28,301 bases of DNA from JAPLJQ01 sp037143735 (GTDB taxonomy: Bacteria > Desulfobacterota > Syntrophia > Syntrophales > UBA2185). The stretch spans positions 1-28,301 of the forward strand of contig JBAWYD010000016.1 of NCBI GenBank assembly GCA_037143735.1. The letters are read 5' to 3'. Made by a program: the position numbers and the translations under genes. The notes under the pieces were generated by a model. It saw only the letters and a program-made list of their open reading frames with translations, ran no database searches and was not told the origin of the DNA. Positions 1 through 6,572 of this stretch are shown here, piece after piece (the first letter of the stretch is position 1; each line of letters begins with the position of its first letter).

Positions 1-81
1 ATACCCGCTCCAATATCGAACGCTCATAAATCCTGACAGAGCAACAAACGATTCATTTTTTAAAAAACTATTTTGGAGTTT

Positions 82-230
82 TTGAGGTTTATTCCCGAGA
101 TGGGCGTTCTGTCTGCTTAAATCTCAAGATAGTCATACCGGGGGTGCTATGGCTATCAACAATTAGCGACCCACGCCCCCTGGGAGCGCTTTATCGTTGA
201 GTAACTTTATTGAAGTTACTCAGAAGGAGG
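82..230 (+). promoter_or_regulatory. Candidate structured 5' leader RNA (two stacked helices, pseudoknot, SD hairpin)
   Basis: Three helices can be drawn by eye. Helix 1 pairs 82-91 with 118-127 (10 bp, one G-U) and encloses a small CCC/GGG hairpin at 94-104. Helix 2 pairs 128-137 with 148-157 (10 bp, one U-G) and abuts helix 1 with no unpaired base, so the two could stack coaxially. Its loop contains GGGGG (140-144), which can pair with CCCCC at 176-180 to make a pseudoknot. A perfect 10-bp hairpin (198-207 with 213-222) then ends exactly where the Shine-Dalgarno AGAAGGAGG of the next ORF begins. I could not match this to a riboswitch class I know, including c-di-GMP, cobalamin, preQ1, fluoride or guanidine. 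It may be a cis-regulatory leader or the end of a small RNA. Folding was done by eye only. Confidence 0.4.
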
Positions 231-239
231 TTTTATAAA

Positions 240-458
240 ATGAAATCTATGAAGAAACTGATAGCGGTCATTTGTGTTGTGCTTCTCTTATCTACACCGT
301 TCATAGCCTTTTCGGATGAACAACCGCAAGGAAGCCCTGTGATAGAAAAAAGTGATACATCAACCGATACCCAGCAGGGGGTAGTGCCAGATACGCAAGT
401 TGCCCCTCAGACTCCTGGACCTGAGGCGGAACAACCCGCAGCAAACCCTGAAAAGTAA
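240..458 (+). CDS. Small exported Pro/Gln-rich protein, function unknown
   Basis: The 72-residue ORF begins at ATG 240. It has a strong Shine-Dalgarno (AGAAGGAGG, 222-230) nine bases upstream; an in-frame TTG at 210 lies before that site and is less likely. Residues 1-25 look like a signal peptide, with MKSMKKL as the basic n-region, a hydrophobic core IAVICVVLLL and a possible cleavage after FIAFS. The rest is low-complexity, acidic and rich in Pro, Gln, Thr and Glu, with no cysteine and no recognisable domain. I do not recognise the family. It is followed after 45 bp by tatA on the same strand and preceded by an apparently structured leader, so its expression may be controlled at translation initiation. 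Confidence 0.6.
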   Translation: MKSMKKLIAVICVVLLLSTPFIAFSDEQPQGSPVIEKSDTSTDTQQGVVPDTQVAPQTPGPEAEQPAANPEK

Positions 459-503
459 GAAGTATCATAGTAACCCGGAGTTCCTTAAAGGAGGTGAGTA
501 AGA

Positions 504-671
504 TTGTCCAGTATAGGAATGCCGGAGTTGCTGGTGGTTCTTGTTATTGCCTTGATCATATTCGGACCCGGTAAACTTCCGGAGTTGGGAAGTTCCATAG
601 GCAAGGCTCTCAAGAACTTCAAAAGGTCCATGTACGAGCCGGGGGGGAAACCTGATGACCCTCTACAATAG
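504..671 (+). CDS. tatA: Sec-independent translocase protein TatA/MttA family
   Basis: The 55-residue ORF starts at TTG 504, six bases after a strong Shine-Dalgarno AAAGGAGGTGA (488-498). It has the TatA signature throughout: a short N-terminus ending in GMPELLV, one transmembrane helix LLVVLVIALIIF (about residues 9-20), the conserved FGPGKLPELG hinge (20-29), then a short amphipathic helix IGKALKNFKRSM and a polar tail. TatA forms the pore of the twin-arginine pathway that exports folded proteins across the inner membrane. It is near the short end for the family but appears complete. No tatB or tatC lies nearby, so the other components must be elsewhere. The TTG start and short length make it easy to miss. 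Confidence 0.88.
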   Translation: MSSIGMPELLVVLVIALIIFGPGKLPELGSSIGKALKNFKRSMYEPGGKPDDPLQ

Positions 672-799
672 TGGAAAATAACATTAATGGGGCATGGCAA
701 CGAGTCCCAACAAAATTGCGCCAGGAGAGAAGGAAAAATGAAACAGCCTGTGATAACCAAGCTGATGTTGTTGCCCTCTCCTCATCCGCTCTTCTGGTT

Positions 800-843
800 T
801 TGGAGGCCCATGGTTTAAACCTCCTTTTGCCAGGGGCCTCCAA
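800..843. terminator. Inverted repeat after tatA, possible terminator
   Basis: TTGGAGGCCC (800-809) is the exact reverse complement of GGGCCTCCAA (834-843), giving a 10-bp GC-rich stem with a 24-nt spacer that itself contains GGTTTAAACC. Only a weak T run (TTTATT) follows, so termination on the plus strand is plausible but not strong. It lies 128 bp beyond the tatA stop. Confidence 0.4.
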
Positions 844-892
844 TTTATTGTAACTAAACGAAATATCAAAATATATCTACCTTGCTGATAAT

Positions 893-1089
893 AAGAAGAC
901 GAATGAAACGGAAGAGCCTGACAAAAAAATTAAACAAATTTAAAAAAGTCAGTTAGTCATCACTATGATCGTCATTGAAACCTCCAGAGGTGATGCCGGG
1001 ATTTAGATGTGTCCCATTACACTCCACATCTTACCTGGCATCACTCATCTGGGGGCGGACGTCAAGAAGACGAATGAGACGTAAGAGTC
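893..1089. repeat. 26-bp direct repeats flanking an imperfect hairpin
   Basis: Positions 893-918 and 1064-1089 share AAGAAGACGAATGA and then differ at only a few of the remaining bases. Between them, GTGATGCC (990-997) with AGATGTG (1005-1011) is mirrored by CACATCT (1025-1031) with GGCATCAC (1037-1044). The pairing extends outward through CCAGA (984-988) and TCTGG (1048-1052). The arrangement suggests a small REP-like or MITE-like element or a duplicated regulatory RNA. There is no coding capacity. Confidence 0.5.
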
Positions 1090-1186
1090 CAATAATATGA
1101 GATAACACAACCTAAAATAACAAAGAATGAGAAGCATAACAGCAGCTTTTTGCAGAGAAAATCTGTACTAAAATAGGGAGGATGAC

Positions 1187-1456
1187 ATGAACAAAAAAGA
1201 CCTGATCACTGAAGTTGCAAAAACTACCTGTAGCAAGGCGGAAGCTGAAAAGGCAGTAAAGGCATTCCTTGAAACGATCAAGAAAGCGCTTAAAAAGGGG
1301 GATAAGGTAACTCTCATCGGTTTTGGAACTTTCTCTGTTGTGAAAAGATCTGCCAGAACGGGAAGAAATCCACAGACCGGCAAACCAATCAAGATTAAGG
1401 CTAAAAAGGTTCCTAAGTTTACAGCTGGTAAAGCATTAAAAGATTCCGTGAAGTAA
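1187..1456 (+). CDS. hup: HU-family DNA-binding histone-like protein
   Basis: This is a complete 89-residue HU/IHF-fold protein. It starts MNKKDLITEVAK and carries the family signature around residues 45-64 (GFGTFSVVKRSARTGRNPQTG), including the RxGRNPxTG DNA-intercalating arm with its proline. It ends in the usual KFTAGKALKDSVK. HU binds and bends DNA as a dimer and compacts the nucleoid. The start is ATG 1187 with Shine-Dalgarno GGGAGGA (1176-1182). A 13-bp hairpin just downstream probably ends the transcript, so the gene is likely monocistronic. HU and IHF subunits are hard to separate without an alignment, but the lack of IHF-specific features favours HU. Confidence 0.93.
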   Translation: MNKKDLITEVAKTTCSKAEAEKAVKAFLETIKKALKKGDKVTLIGFGTFSVVKRSARTGRNPQTGKPIKIKAKKVPKFTAGKALKDSVK

Positions 1457-1484
1457 TTATAGTTATAATAGGCTGCAAGTGAAC

Positions 1485-1524
1485 AAGAGAGGGTGGGAAC
1501 AATTACCCATCCTTTCTTATTTTG
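1485..1524 (+). terminator. Hairpin terminator of the HU gene
   Basis: AAGAGAGGGTGGG (1485-1497) pairs along its full length with CCCATCCTTTCTT (1506-1518). The 13-bp stem has two G-U pairs and an 8-nt loop, and is followed by ATTTTGC. It lies 29 bp after the HU stop codon. The T run is modest. Confidence 0.7.
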
Positions 1525-1652
1525 CTGAAAGATCACCTCGTAACAGGTGAAACAACCCAAAATCGGATTCCTCAACCGGAAGATCGGCTAACTCGATACA
1601 CACCGTCCATCATCACCGATACCGCACCCCATATTTTGTGGTAAAAATTCAA

Positions 1653-1681
1653 TTGACACACAAGATCCTTCTTCATATACT
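1653..1681 (+). promoter_or_regulatory. Sigma70-type promoter for the AMIN/DUF1566 gene
   Basis: TTGACA (1653-1658) is followed after exactly 17 bases by TATACT (1676-1681). That is a perfect -35 box and a near-consensus -10 box at ideal spacing. It points at the gene starting at 1770, about 90 bp downstream. Confidence 0.7.
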
Positions 1682-1769
1682 CCCACCGTGAAAAAGTATT
1701 GAACAGGCTCAAATAGGCAAATGGCAAGACATTTAGGCCTTTAGCCCAAAATTATGGTAAAAGGTGAAA

Positions 1770-2873
1770 ATGAAAGAGATATTGAAACGTGTGCCGGTGT
1801 TTGTTTTCTTTGCTGTATTGACTTGTATGTTCCTTTATATAGAACCGTGCGCTGCCGCAAATGTGAAAGTCACAAATGTAAGGTATGCGCAAAAGCAGAC
1901 ATACTATTCTTTTATTGTTGACCTGTCTGCTTTTGCAACAATTACGTCAAGCAAGTCGCCGGATTCAAAGAAATTATTTATACATATCAAGAATGCGTCA
2001 ATATCCAAAAACGTCAAGAAAACAATTCAAATTAATGAAGGCACTATTAAAACAGTAGCTATATATCAATACAAACATAATATGTTGAGAATCATGTTTT
2101 CTATGGAAAATAGCGAATTCGAATACAGGACCTATATGCTCAGGAATCCGGTGAGGTTTGTAATCAATATATATCCGGGCAAATATCCTGAGGAAAAGAT
2201 ATTGCCGAAAGCCAAGCCATCCATCAAACAAAAGGCGGCCGGGCAAAAACCTGCCGAAATCAAGCAACAACGGCAAGAGGACGAAAAAAGAAGGATACAG
2301 GAGGCGGAATGGACAAAAAGACTTGCGTTGACAAGAAAGGAAATCGAGCAGGCAGAGCAAAAGAAAAAGACAATAGAACAGGAAATAGCGCAGTTAAAAA
2401 TGGTTTACACCAATCTTAAAAAGACTATTGAGACGGATGCCGACATTGAGACAATAAGGGAAAGGTTTATAATACGGAATGACGGGACGATCATCGACAA
2501 AGCGACAAAACGGATGTGGCTGCAAAATGCAAATTACCCGATGCGCGGCATGAATTGGGAGGAGGCCGTAAAGTATTGCGAAGACCTTAACTATGCCGGA
2601 TATAATGACTGGAGAGTGCCATCGAGAAGAGAATGGGAGGTTTTAATAGGAAACAAGGGCATTAATAAAACGTTTCCGCAAGGCCACCCTTTTGAAAATA
2701 TTGTAGTGCCTGCCTCTTACTGGACATCAACCCCCAATCCGCCCGGTCATGTATTCACATATTCGGTAAATGTTGAAAGCGGGAGTATTGAAAGCCTGAA
2801 AAAAGAAAGAATCGGGTATGTATGGCCTGTACGATACGCAACTGAAGCAGACCTGGCGGAAGATAAAAGGTGA
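1770..2873 (+). CDS. Exported AMIN-domain / coiled-coil / DUF1566 (Lcl-like) protein
   Basis: This 367-residue protein starts at ATG 1770; a GTG at 1764 is in frame but overlaps the likely Shine-Dalgarno AAGGTG (1761-1766). The N-terminus is a signal peptide, with a hydrophobic core VPVFVFFAVLTCMFLYI and probable cleavage near CAAA (about residue 30). Residues 31-140 resemble an AMIN domain, the beta-rich module that targets periplasmic proteins to peptidoglycan or secretin complexes. Residues 165-230 are highly charged and should form a coiled coil. Residues 235-355 match the DUF1566 (Lcl C-terminal) pattern: DKATKRMWLQN, WEEAVKYCEDLNYAGYNDWRVPSRREWEVL and YWTSTP. DUF1566 modules resemble lectin or sulfatase-modifying folds, so a cell-envelope binding role is likely. 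The substrate is unknown. Confidence 0.75.
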   Translation: MKEILKRVPVFVFFAVLTCMFLYIEPCAAANVKVTNVRYAQKQTYYSFIVDLSAFATITSSKSPDSKKLFIHIKNASISKNVKKTIQINEGTIKTVAIYQYKHNMLRIMFSMENSEFEYRTYMLRNPVRFVINIYPGKYPEEKILPKAKPSIKQKAAGQKPAEIKQQRQEDEKRRIQEAEWTKRLALTRKEIEQAEQKKKTIEQEIAQLKMVYTNLKKTIETDADIETIRERFIIRNDGTIIDKATKRMWLQNANYPMRGMNWEEAVKYCEDLNYAGYNDWRVPSRREWEVLIGNKGINKTFPQGHPFENIVVPASYWTSTPNPPGHVFTYSVNVESGSIESLKKERIGYVWPVRYATEADLAEDKR

Positions 2874-2917
2874 TTCGAGCGAAGTCATTTATGTCCTTTG
2901 TACCATCATATGCGCGT

Positions 2918-2937
2918 AGTGGAATTCGGGGACAGCT
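2918..2937. repeat. REP-like tag (AGTGGAATTCGGGGACAG)
   Basis: The GGAATTCGGGGACAG motif at 2921-2935 resembles the ends of repeats seen next to REP-associated (Y1/IS200-like) transposases in deltaproteobacteria. No transposase is present here, so it would be an orphan copy or scar. This rests on recall of similar repeats, not on a search. Confidence 0.35.
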
Positions 2938-3050
2938 GTGCATAAATGTCTCAAAATAGTTCCTCACTGGAATTTCGCCTTCAGCATCCCGAAGATTTTG
3001 TGATAGGCTTCATATTGAATAATTCGATCGGTAATCCTTGGTTCTGATGA

Positions 3051-3128
3051 AAGCTCACCACCAAACAGTGTTGTGAGCAACTCCGATTAAACCGTTGGTC
3101 ACGAGTTCGGTTCCCATACAGCCCACCA
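3051..3128 (+). pseudogene. Degenerate tRNA-like remnant
   Basis: The segment has a D-stem-like pair GCTC (3053-3056) and GAGC (3075-3078). GGTCACGAGTTCG (3098-3110) resembles the variable and T-arm region, and the segment ends CAGCCCACCA (3119-3128), like an acceptor stem with CCA. However, the T-stem no longer pairs (ACGAG faces CCCAT), the anticodon arm does not fold and no matching 5' acceptor strand is present. The minus-strand translation gives NRTRDQRFNR, a string typical of spurious ORFs read across tRNA genes. I infer a decayed tRNA end, perhaps an old integration scar. Confidence 0.3.
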
Positions 3129-3132
3129 ATAT

Positions 3133-3927
3133 TCAAAGTCTCCCCGGCATGACGACGCCCGCCCCGCAGACCAGCCGCAGATAAAGAAATACGGCAAGGA
3201 AAAAAATCAGCGCCATGAGTGCGCCCCAGTCCTTCTTGCCCATCTTCGATACATAGTACATCGTGCGGGGCGTAACGGGACTGAACCCCCTGGACTCCAG
3301 GGCCATGGAAAGAAGGTTGGTGTAACGAATCGCCGTGATGAACATGGGAACGGCCAGGGGAATGAAGGCGGCAAGGCGGCCGAAGATATTTTTCGATTCC
3401 AGATCCAGCCCCCTGGATACCTGAGCCTGAACAATTGTCGCTCCGGCGCCGGCAAAGGTGGGAACCAGCCGGAGAGCCGTTACAAGGGCAAACGCTATGG
3501 GGTATGGAAGGCCCATTCGAATGAGGCCGCCGGTGATTTCTTCGTTTCGCGTCGTTGCAAGGAAAACCAGACCCGCCATGACGAAGGTGGCCAGACGCAG
3601 CCCCATTGCAATGCCGTACAACAGGGATTCCCGGCTGACTGCAAGCGTTTTCCACGTCCAGACCGTCGTCGGCCCCTTGATAAAAAAAGGCCATAGGACC
3701 GAGCTGAAGAGGATAAGGAGAATCAGGATGTGTCTGAGGTTCCAGAGGACGGGATGCGCCCGGGAGGACACGGCGATCGCAAACATCGCAGAAGCCATTC
3801 CCGCCATGTATAAGGGGTGGTTGAAGCACAGGCAAAGGACAAAAATTATCATGACCCCTATCATTTTCGTCCGCGAATCGAGGCGGTGCAACCACGTGTC
3901 TTCATCACGATAGAGGGACAGGTTCAT
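3133..3927 (-). CDS. ecfT: ECF transporter transmembrane component EcfT
   Basis: This 264-residue integral membrane protein is the energy-coupling T component of an ECF-type ABC importer. Hydrophobic segments lie at about residues 24-55, 64-84, 100-122, 142-160, 187-203 and 232-255. The two cytoplasmic coupling helices carry the family's Ala-Arg-Gly-type motifs as QVSRGLDLES (about 169-178) and ALESRGFSP (about 207-215), which dock into the two ATPase domains. Its ATG overlaps the stop codon of the ATPase gene by 4 bp (ATGA), so translation is coupled. It is the last gene of the S-ATPase-T operon. No clear terminator was seen downstream. Confidence 0.88.
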   Translation of the reverse strand: MNLSLYRDEDTWLHRLDSRTKMIGVMIIFVLCLCFNHPLYMAGMASAMFAIAVSSRAHPVLWNLRHILILLILFSSVLWPFFIKGPTTVWTWKTLAVSRESLLYGIAMGLRLATFVMAGLVFLATTRNEEITGGLIRMGLPYPIAFALVTALRLVPTFAGAGATIVQAQVSRGLDLESKNIFGRLAAFIPLAVPMFITAIRYTNLLSMALESRGFSPVTPRTMYYVSKMGKKDWGALMALIFFLAVFLYLRLVCGAGVVMPGRL

Positions 3928-5606
3928 GATTTCAGCTCCTCAACCAGATCGTTCAGGGTAAGGGCATTCATCGAAAGCCGGTTGCTTAGCCTGACGATGG
4001 GCGAAGGGCTCAGAGACGTCTCCCCCAGCCGCGTCTCGTCCCTGAACACCTCACGGGTCGGCCCGTCCATGATGATCCGCCCGTCCTTCATGACGATGGT
4101 GCGGTCTGCATACGTCTCGGCGATCCAGATGGCGTGTGTGATGACGATAATCGTATGACCGATCCGGTTGAGGGACTTCAGCATCTCCATGGCATCGCGC
4201 TGATGGCGGTAATCCAGACCTGTGGTGGGTTCGTCAAGGATGAGAACCGCCGGTTTGGCGGCAAGGATCGAGGCCACCGCCACCCGCTGCCGCTCTCCCT
4301 TGGTCAGAAGAAAGGGAGAGCGCTCCTCATAACCTGCAAGGCCCGTTGCGGCAAGGGCTTCCTCAACCCGGATTTTAATCCTGCCTGGATCCTCGCCGAG
4401 AACGCGAAGGCCAAACCCTGCTTCCTCCCGCACCGAAGAGGCAAAGATCTGATGATCCGGGTTTTGAAACACATATCCAACCAGTCGGGCAAGCTCTCTG
4501 TGCTTCAGGGACGTCGTCGCCTTCGCCTGCACCAGCATCTCGCCCGATGTGGGCTTGAGAAGACCGTTGAATTGTCTGGCCAGGGTGCTTTTCCCGGAAC
4601 CGTTCTGTCCTAAAATGGCGACAAATTCGCCTTCCCGGACGGTCAGGTTGACGCCCTGCAACACGTCGGCCGACGTTTCCGGATAACGGAAAGAAAGGTC
4701 CTTCGCTTCAAGGACGACATGACGGTTCGACGATTTCCTGCGATTGCCGTCCATCCCGCTTTTCCGGCGGGGCGCCAGATCGTGTTTTGAAATCAGAAAG
4801 ATCGCTTCTTCCAGCGTCAGGGGCTGCCACGGCCATCCCATGGCGGAGAAAAGCGCCAGGGTTGGCAAAGCCTTGATGCCGCAGGATTCCAGCAGGGCAG
4901 TATCGGTGAGAATCTTTCCCGGCGTGCCCTGGGCCGCCAACTGACCGTTCCGGAGCAGCCAGATCTCGTCCGCTCCCACGGCGGCGTCCGGTTCATGATC
5001 TATGAGGATGAGGGTCCTTTCATGATTTTTCAACTCCTCCGAGAGAGACAGAATCCGTTCCCGTCCGTAAGGGTCCAGATCGGTGGTCGGCTCATCCATG
5101 ACCAGCACGGAGGGCTCCATGGCAAGAACCGATCCAATGGCCAGACGCTGCTTCTGCCCCCCCGACAGGGTGGCCGTATCCCGACGCTGCATCCCCTCCA
5201 GGCCCACGAACCGAAGGTAACGGTCAATGCGCTTCCCGATTCCCTCGCGGGAAATTCCCTGGTTTTCGGGCCCGAAGGCCATCTCCAGCTCCACATTGGT
5301 GGAAAAAAGCTGGGCTTCGAAATCCTGGAAGACAAGGCCCACTGTTTTCGCCAGATCGGCGATGGACGTTTGGGACACGTCTCTTCCCCCCACGGTTAAC
5401 CGGCCTGAATACTTCCCACGGTAGAATCGGGGAATCAATCCGTTGACGGCAAAACACAGGCTGGACTTCCCTGCCCCGCCGTGTCCCATCATCACCACGA
5501 AAGAACCGTCTTTAATATCGCCCGATATGTGCTGCAAGGCGGGAATGTCGCCGTTGTGGTAGGTATAGGAAACATCCTCGAAAGAAACAGATATGCCCAT
5601 ATTCAT
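3924..5606 (-). CDS. ecfA: ECF transporter duplicated ATPase (fused EcfA-EcfA')
   Basis: This 560-residue cytoplasmic protein has two ABC ATPase domains in one chain. The first has Walker A GHGGAGKSS (41-49), signature LSGGQKQRLAIG and Walker B VLVMDEPTTDLDP. The second, after a linker around 290-320, has Walker A GQNGSGKST, signature LTKGERQRVAVAS and Walker B VLILDEPTTGLD. The second signature is LTKGE rather than LSGGQ, so the two composite ATP sites are probably unequal. The open frame extends upstream to 5696, but ATG 5606 sits 1 bp from the stop of the S-component gene and starts directly before the ATPase fold (ISVSFEDVSYTY), so I chose it. No Shine-Dalgarno is visible there, which suggests translational coupling. 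The protein powers EcfT and the S component. Confidence 0.88.
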   Translation of the reverse strand: MNMGISVSFEDVSYTYHNGDIPALQHISGDIKDGSFVVMMGHGGAGKSSLCFAVNGLIPRFYRGKYSGRLTVGGRDVSQTSIADLAKTVGLVFQDFEAQLFSTNVELEMAFGPENQGISREGIGKRIDRYLRFVGLEGMQRRDTATLSGGQKQRLAIGSVLAMEPSVLVMDEPTTDLDPYGRERILSLSEELKNHERTLILIDHEPDAAVGADEIWLLRNGQLAAQGTPGKILTDTALLESCGIKALPTLALFSAMGWPWQPLTLEEAIFLISKHDLAPRRKSGMDGNRRKSSNRHVVLEAKDLSFRYPETSADVLQGVNLTVREGEFVAILGQNGSGKSTLARQFNGLLKPTSGEMLVQAKATTSLKHRELARLVGYVFQNPDHQIFASSVREEAGFGLRVLGEDPGRIKIRVEEALAATGLAGYEERSPFLLTKGERQRVAVASILAAKPAVLILDEPTTGLDYRHQRDAMEMLKSLNRIGHTIIVITHAIWIAETYADRTIVMKDGRIIMDGPTREVFRDETRLGETSLSPSPIVRLSNRLSMNALTLNDLVEELKS

Positions 5607-5607
5607 A

Positions 5608-6354
5608 TCACAGAAGGAGGCTGCTGAAAATGATGCCCGCAGCCGACACCCAGCCGATGGCGACAATGGGAAGACCGGGAACAAAACCGGCGGCAACCCC
5701 GACGATTGCGAAGGCCGCCACCATCCAGGCGCCGGCGGTTTTCCTCAATTTACCCTTTGTCTCGTCCGCATCCATAATGTCGGTCCAGACAAGGCCAAGA
5801 TGCTTTTTCGTGACATCATAAACGGCAATCAGGAGGATCACGCCGATCAACGCCCCGATGGTGTTATTGATCACAATGATCTTGGTCAGAACGGCGTAAG
5901 GTACCATCCCCAGAACATCGACCACCACGCTGATGACGACGGCGCAGGAAGCGCTGGCAATAAAGGCAACCATGATATAGCTCGTCCAGCTTCGCCAGCT
6001 TCCGGTGTTCCACTGGTATGATTTTTCCGCAAAGGGAGCCAGGGTTGTCCAGAGGGTGTAGGGAAGATAGCCCATAAGAAAGTTTCCGATAAAACCGCCG
6101 AAAGAGGCGGGCGTCAGGGTGCCGCCGAAAATATCGCCGATGAGATTGCCGAATGCCAGCCCCCAGGCGCCGGCGGGACCGAAAAGAAACCCCAAGGCGA
6201 CGGGAAAGACACCGGCGACCCTCACCTCCGTAATGCCGGGAACGAGGGGTATGGCTGTCTTGAAGGCGATCAGCGTGGCCGCATAGATGGCGGCGCATAC
6301 CGACACCAGGACGATCATCCGGGTATTTTTCCACAGAAGAAAGGCGCTGCGCAT
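5608..6354 (-). CDS. ECF transporter substrate-binding S component, substrate unknown
   Basis: This 248-residue, highly hydrophobic protein is first in the ECF operon. It begins after Shine-Dalgarno GGAGGAT (6362-6368 on the plus strand as its complement). About six membrane segments are visible. The core motif (residues 42-80) runs TEVRVAGVFPVALGFLFGP, then GNLIGDIFGG and GFIGNFLMGYLPY. It resembles the E-x-R...FGP...N...FGG layout of QueT-like and related vitamin S components. S components bind the vitamin or metal and deliver it through EcfT and EcfA. The ligand cannot be read from the sequence: no riboswitch or biosynthetic gene is adjacent. A C-terminal hydrophobic pair (about 208-248) is longer than in minimal S components. 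Confidence 0.72.
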   Translation of the reverse strand: MRSAFLLWKNTRMIVLVSVCAAIYAATLIAFKTAIPLVPGITEVRVAGVFPVALGFLFGPAGAWGLAFGNLIGDIFGGTLTPASFGGFIGNFLMGYLPYTLWTTLAPFAEKSYQWNTGSWRSWTSYIMVAFIASASCAVVISVVVDVLGMVPYAVLTKIIVINNTIGALIGVILLIAVYDVTKKHLGLVWTDIMDADETKGKLRKTAGAWMVAAFAIVGVAAGFVPGLPIVAIGWVSAAGIIFSSLLL

Positions 6355-6572
6355 GAGAACGATCCTCCAGTCAATCCACTCGGCGTGAGCCTATTTTTTT
6401 GCATCCTTGCCGGGCATAATGCTTTTGAATTGAGGTAGAAAGCTGCCACAAACACCGGCAATTGTCCATAAGATATTGTCCAGAAAAAAAGCCGCAGAAA
6501 GTCCTTGACAAAGTATTTTCAACAATGTTAACGGAGTGAACATTCATTCCTATCCGGTTCCTTATTTGAGCC
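6355..6572. promoter_or_regulatory. Divergent control region between the ECF operon and the TetR/RND operon
   Basis: These 218 bases must hold the promoters of both operons. A TTGACA at 6505-6510 (plus strand) faces tetR and is followed by the palindrome at 6524-6544, where the -10 region would lie. On the ECF side, ATTGTCCA occurs twice 14 bp apart (6461-6468, 6475-6482), a possible direct-repeat binding site. No known riboswitch was recognised in the ECF leader. Confidence 0.5.
6524..6544. promoter_or_regulatory. Candidate TetR-family operator
   Basis: AATGTT (6524-6529) and AACATT (6539-6544) form an inverted repeat separated by nine bases, 29 bp upstream of the tetR start and just after a TTGACA. 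TetR regulators commonly bind such palindromes in their own promoter, so autorepression of the efflux operon is the expected use. Confidence 0.5.

Larger units (their letters stand above)
672..1186. other. Gene-free spacer between tatA and HU
   Basis: I find no convincing gene in these 515 bases. An open frame from GTG 671 lacks a ribosome binding site, and its translation resembles nothing known. The spacer holds a 10-bp inverted repeat (800-843), two near-identical 26-bp direct repeats (893-918 and 1064-1089) and a long imperfect hairpin between them (about 983-1055), listed separately. Confidence 0.6.
1457..1769. other. Spacer between HU and the AMIN/DUF1566 gene
   Basis: Apart from the HU terminator (1485-1524) and a promoter (1653-1681), I see no gene or repeat in this 313-base stretch. 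The leader after the expected transcription start is about 80 nt. Confidence 0.6.

Noticed and set aside
671..853. 60-codon ORF starting at GTG directly after tatA
   Set aside because: It has no ribosome binding site and no recognisable protein, and its end runs through the inverted repeat at 800-843.
2981..3895. 304-codon minus-strand ORF overlapping ecfT
   Set aside because: It is a different frame of ecfT. Its tail (NRTRDQRFNR) is the spurious translation of a tRNA-like segment.
6355..6500. Riboswitch upstream of the ECF S-component gene
   Set aside because: I looked for cobalamin, preQ1, TPP, FMN and moco-type motifs on the minus strand and found none that fits.
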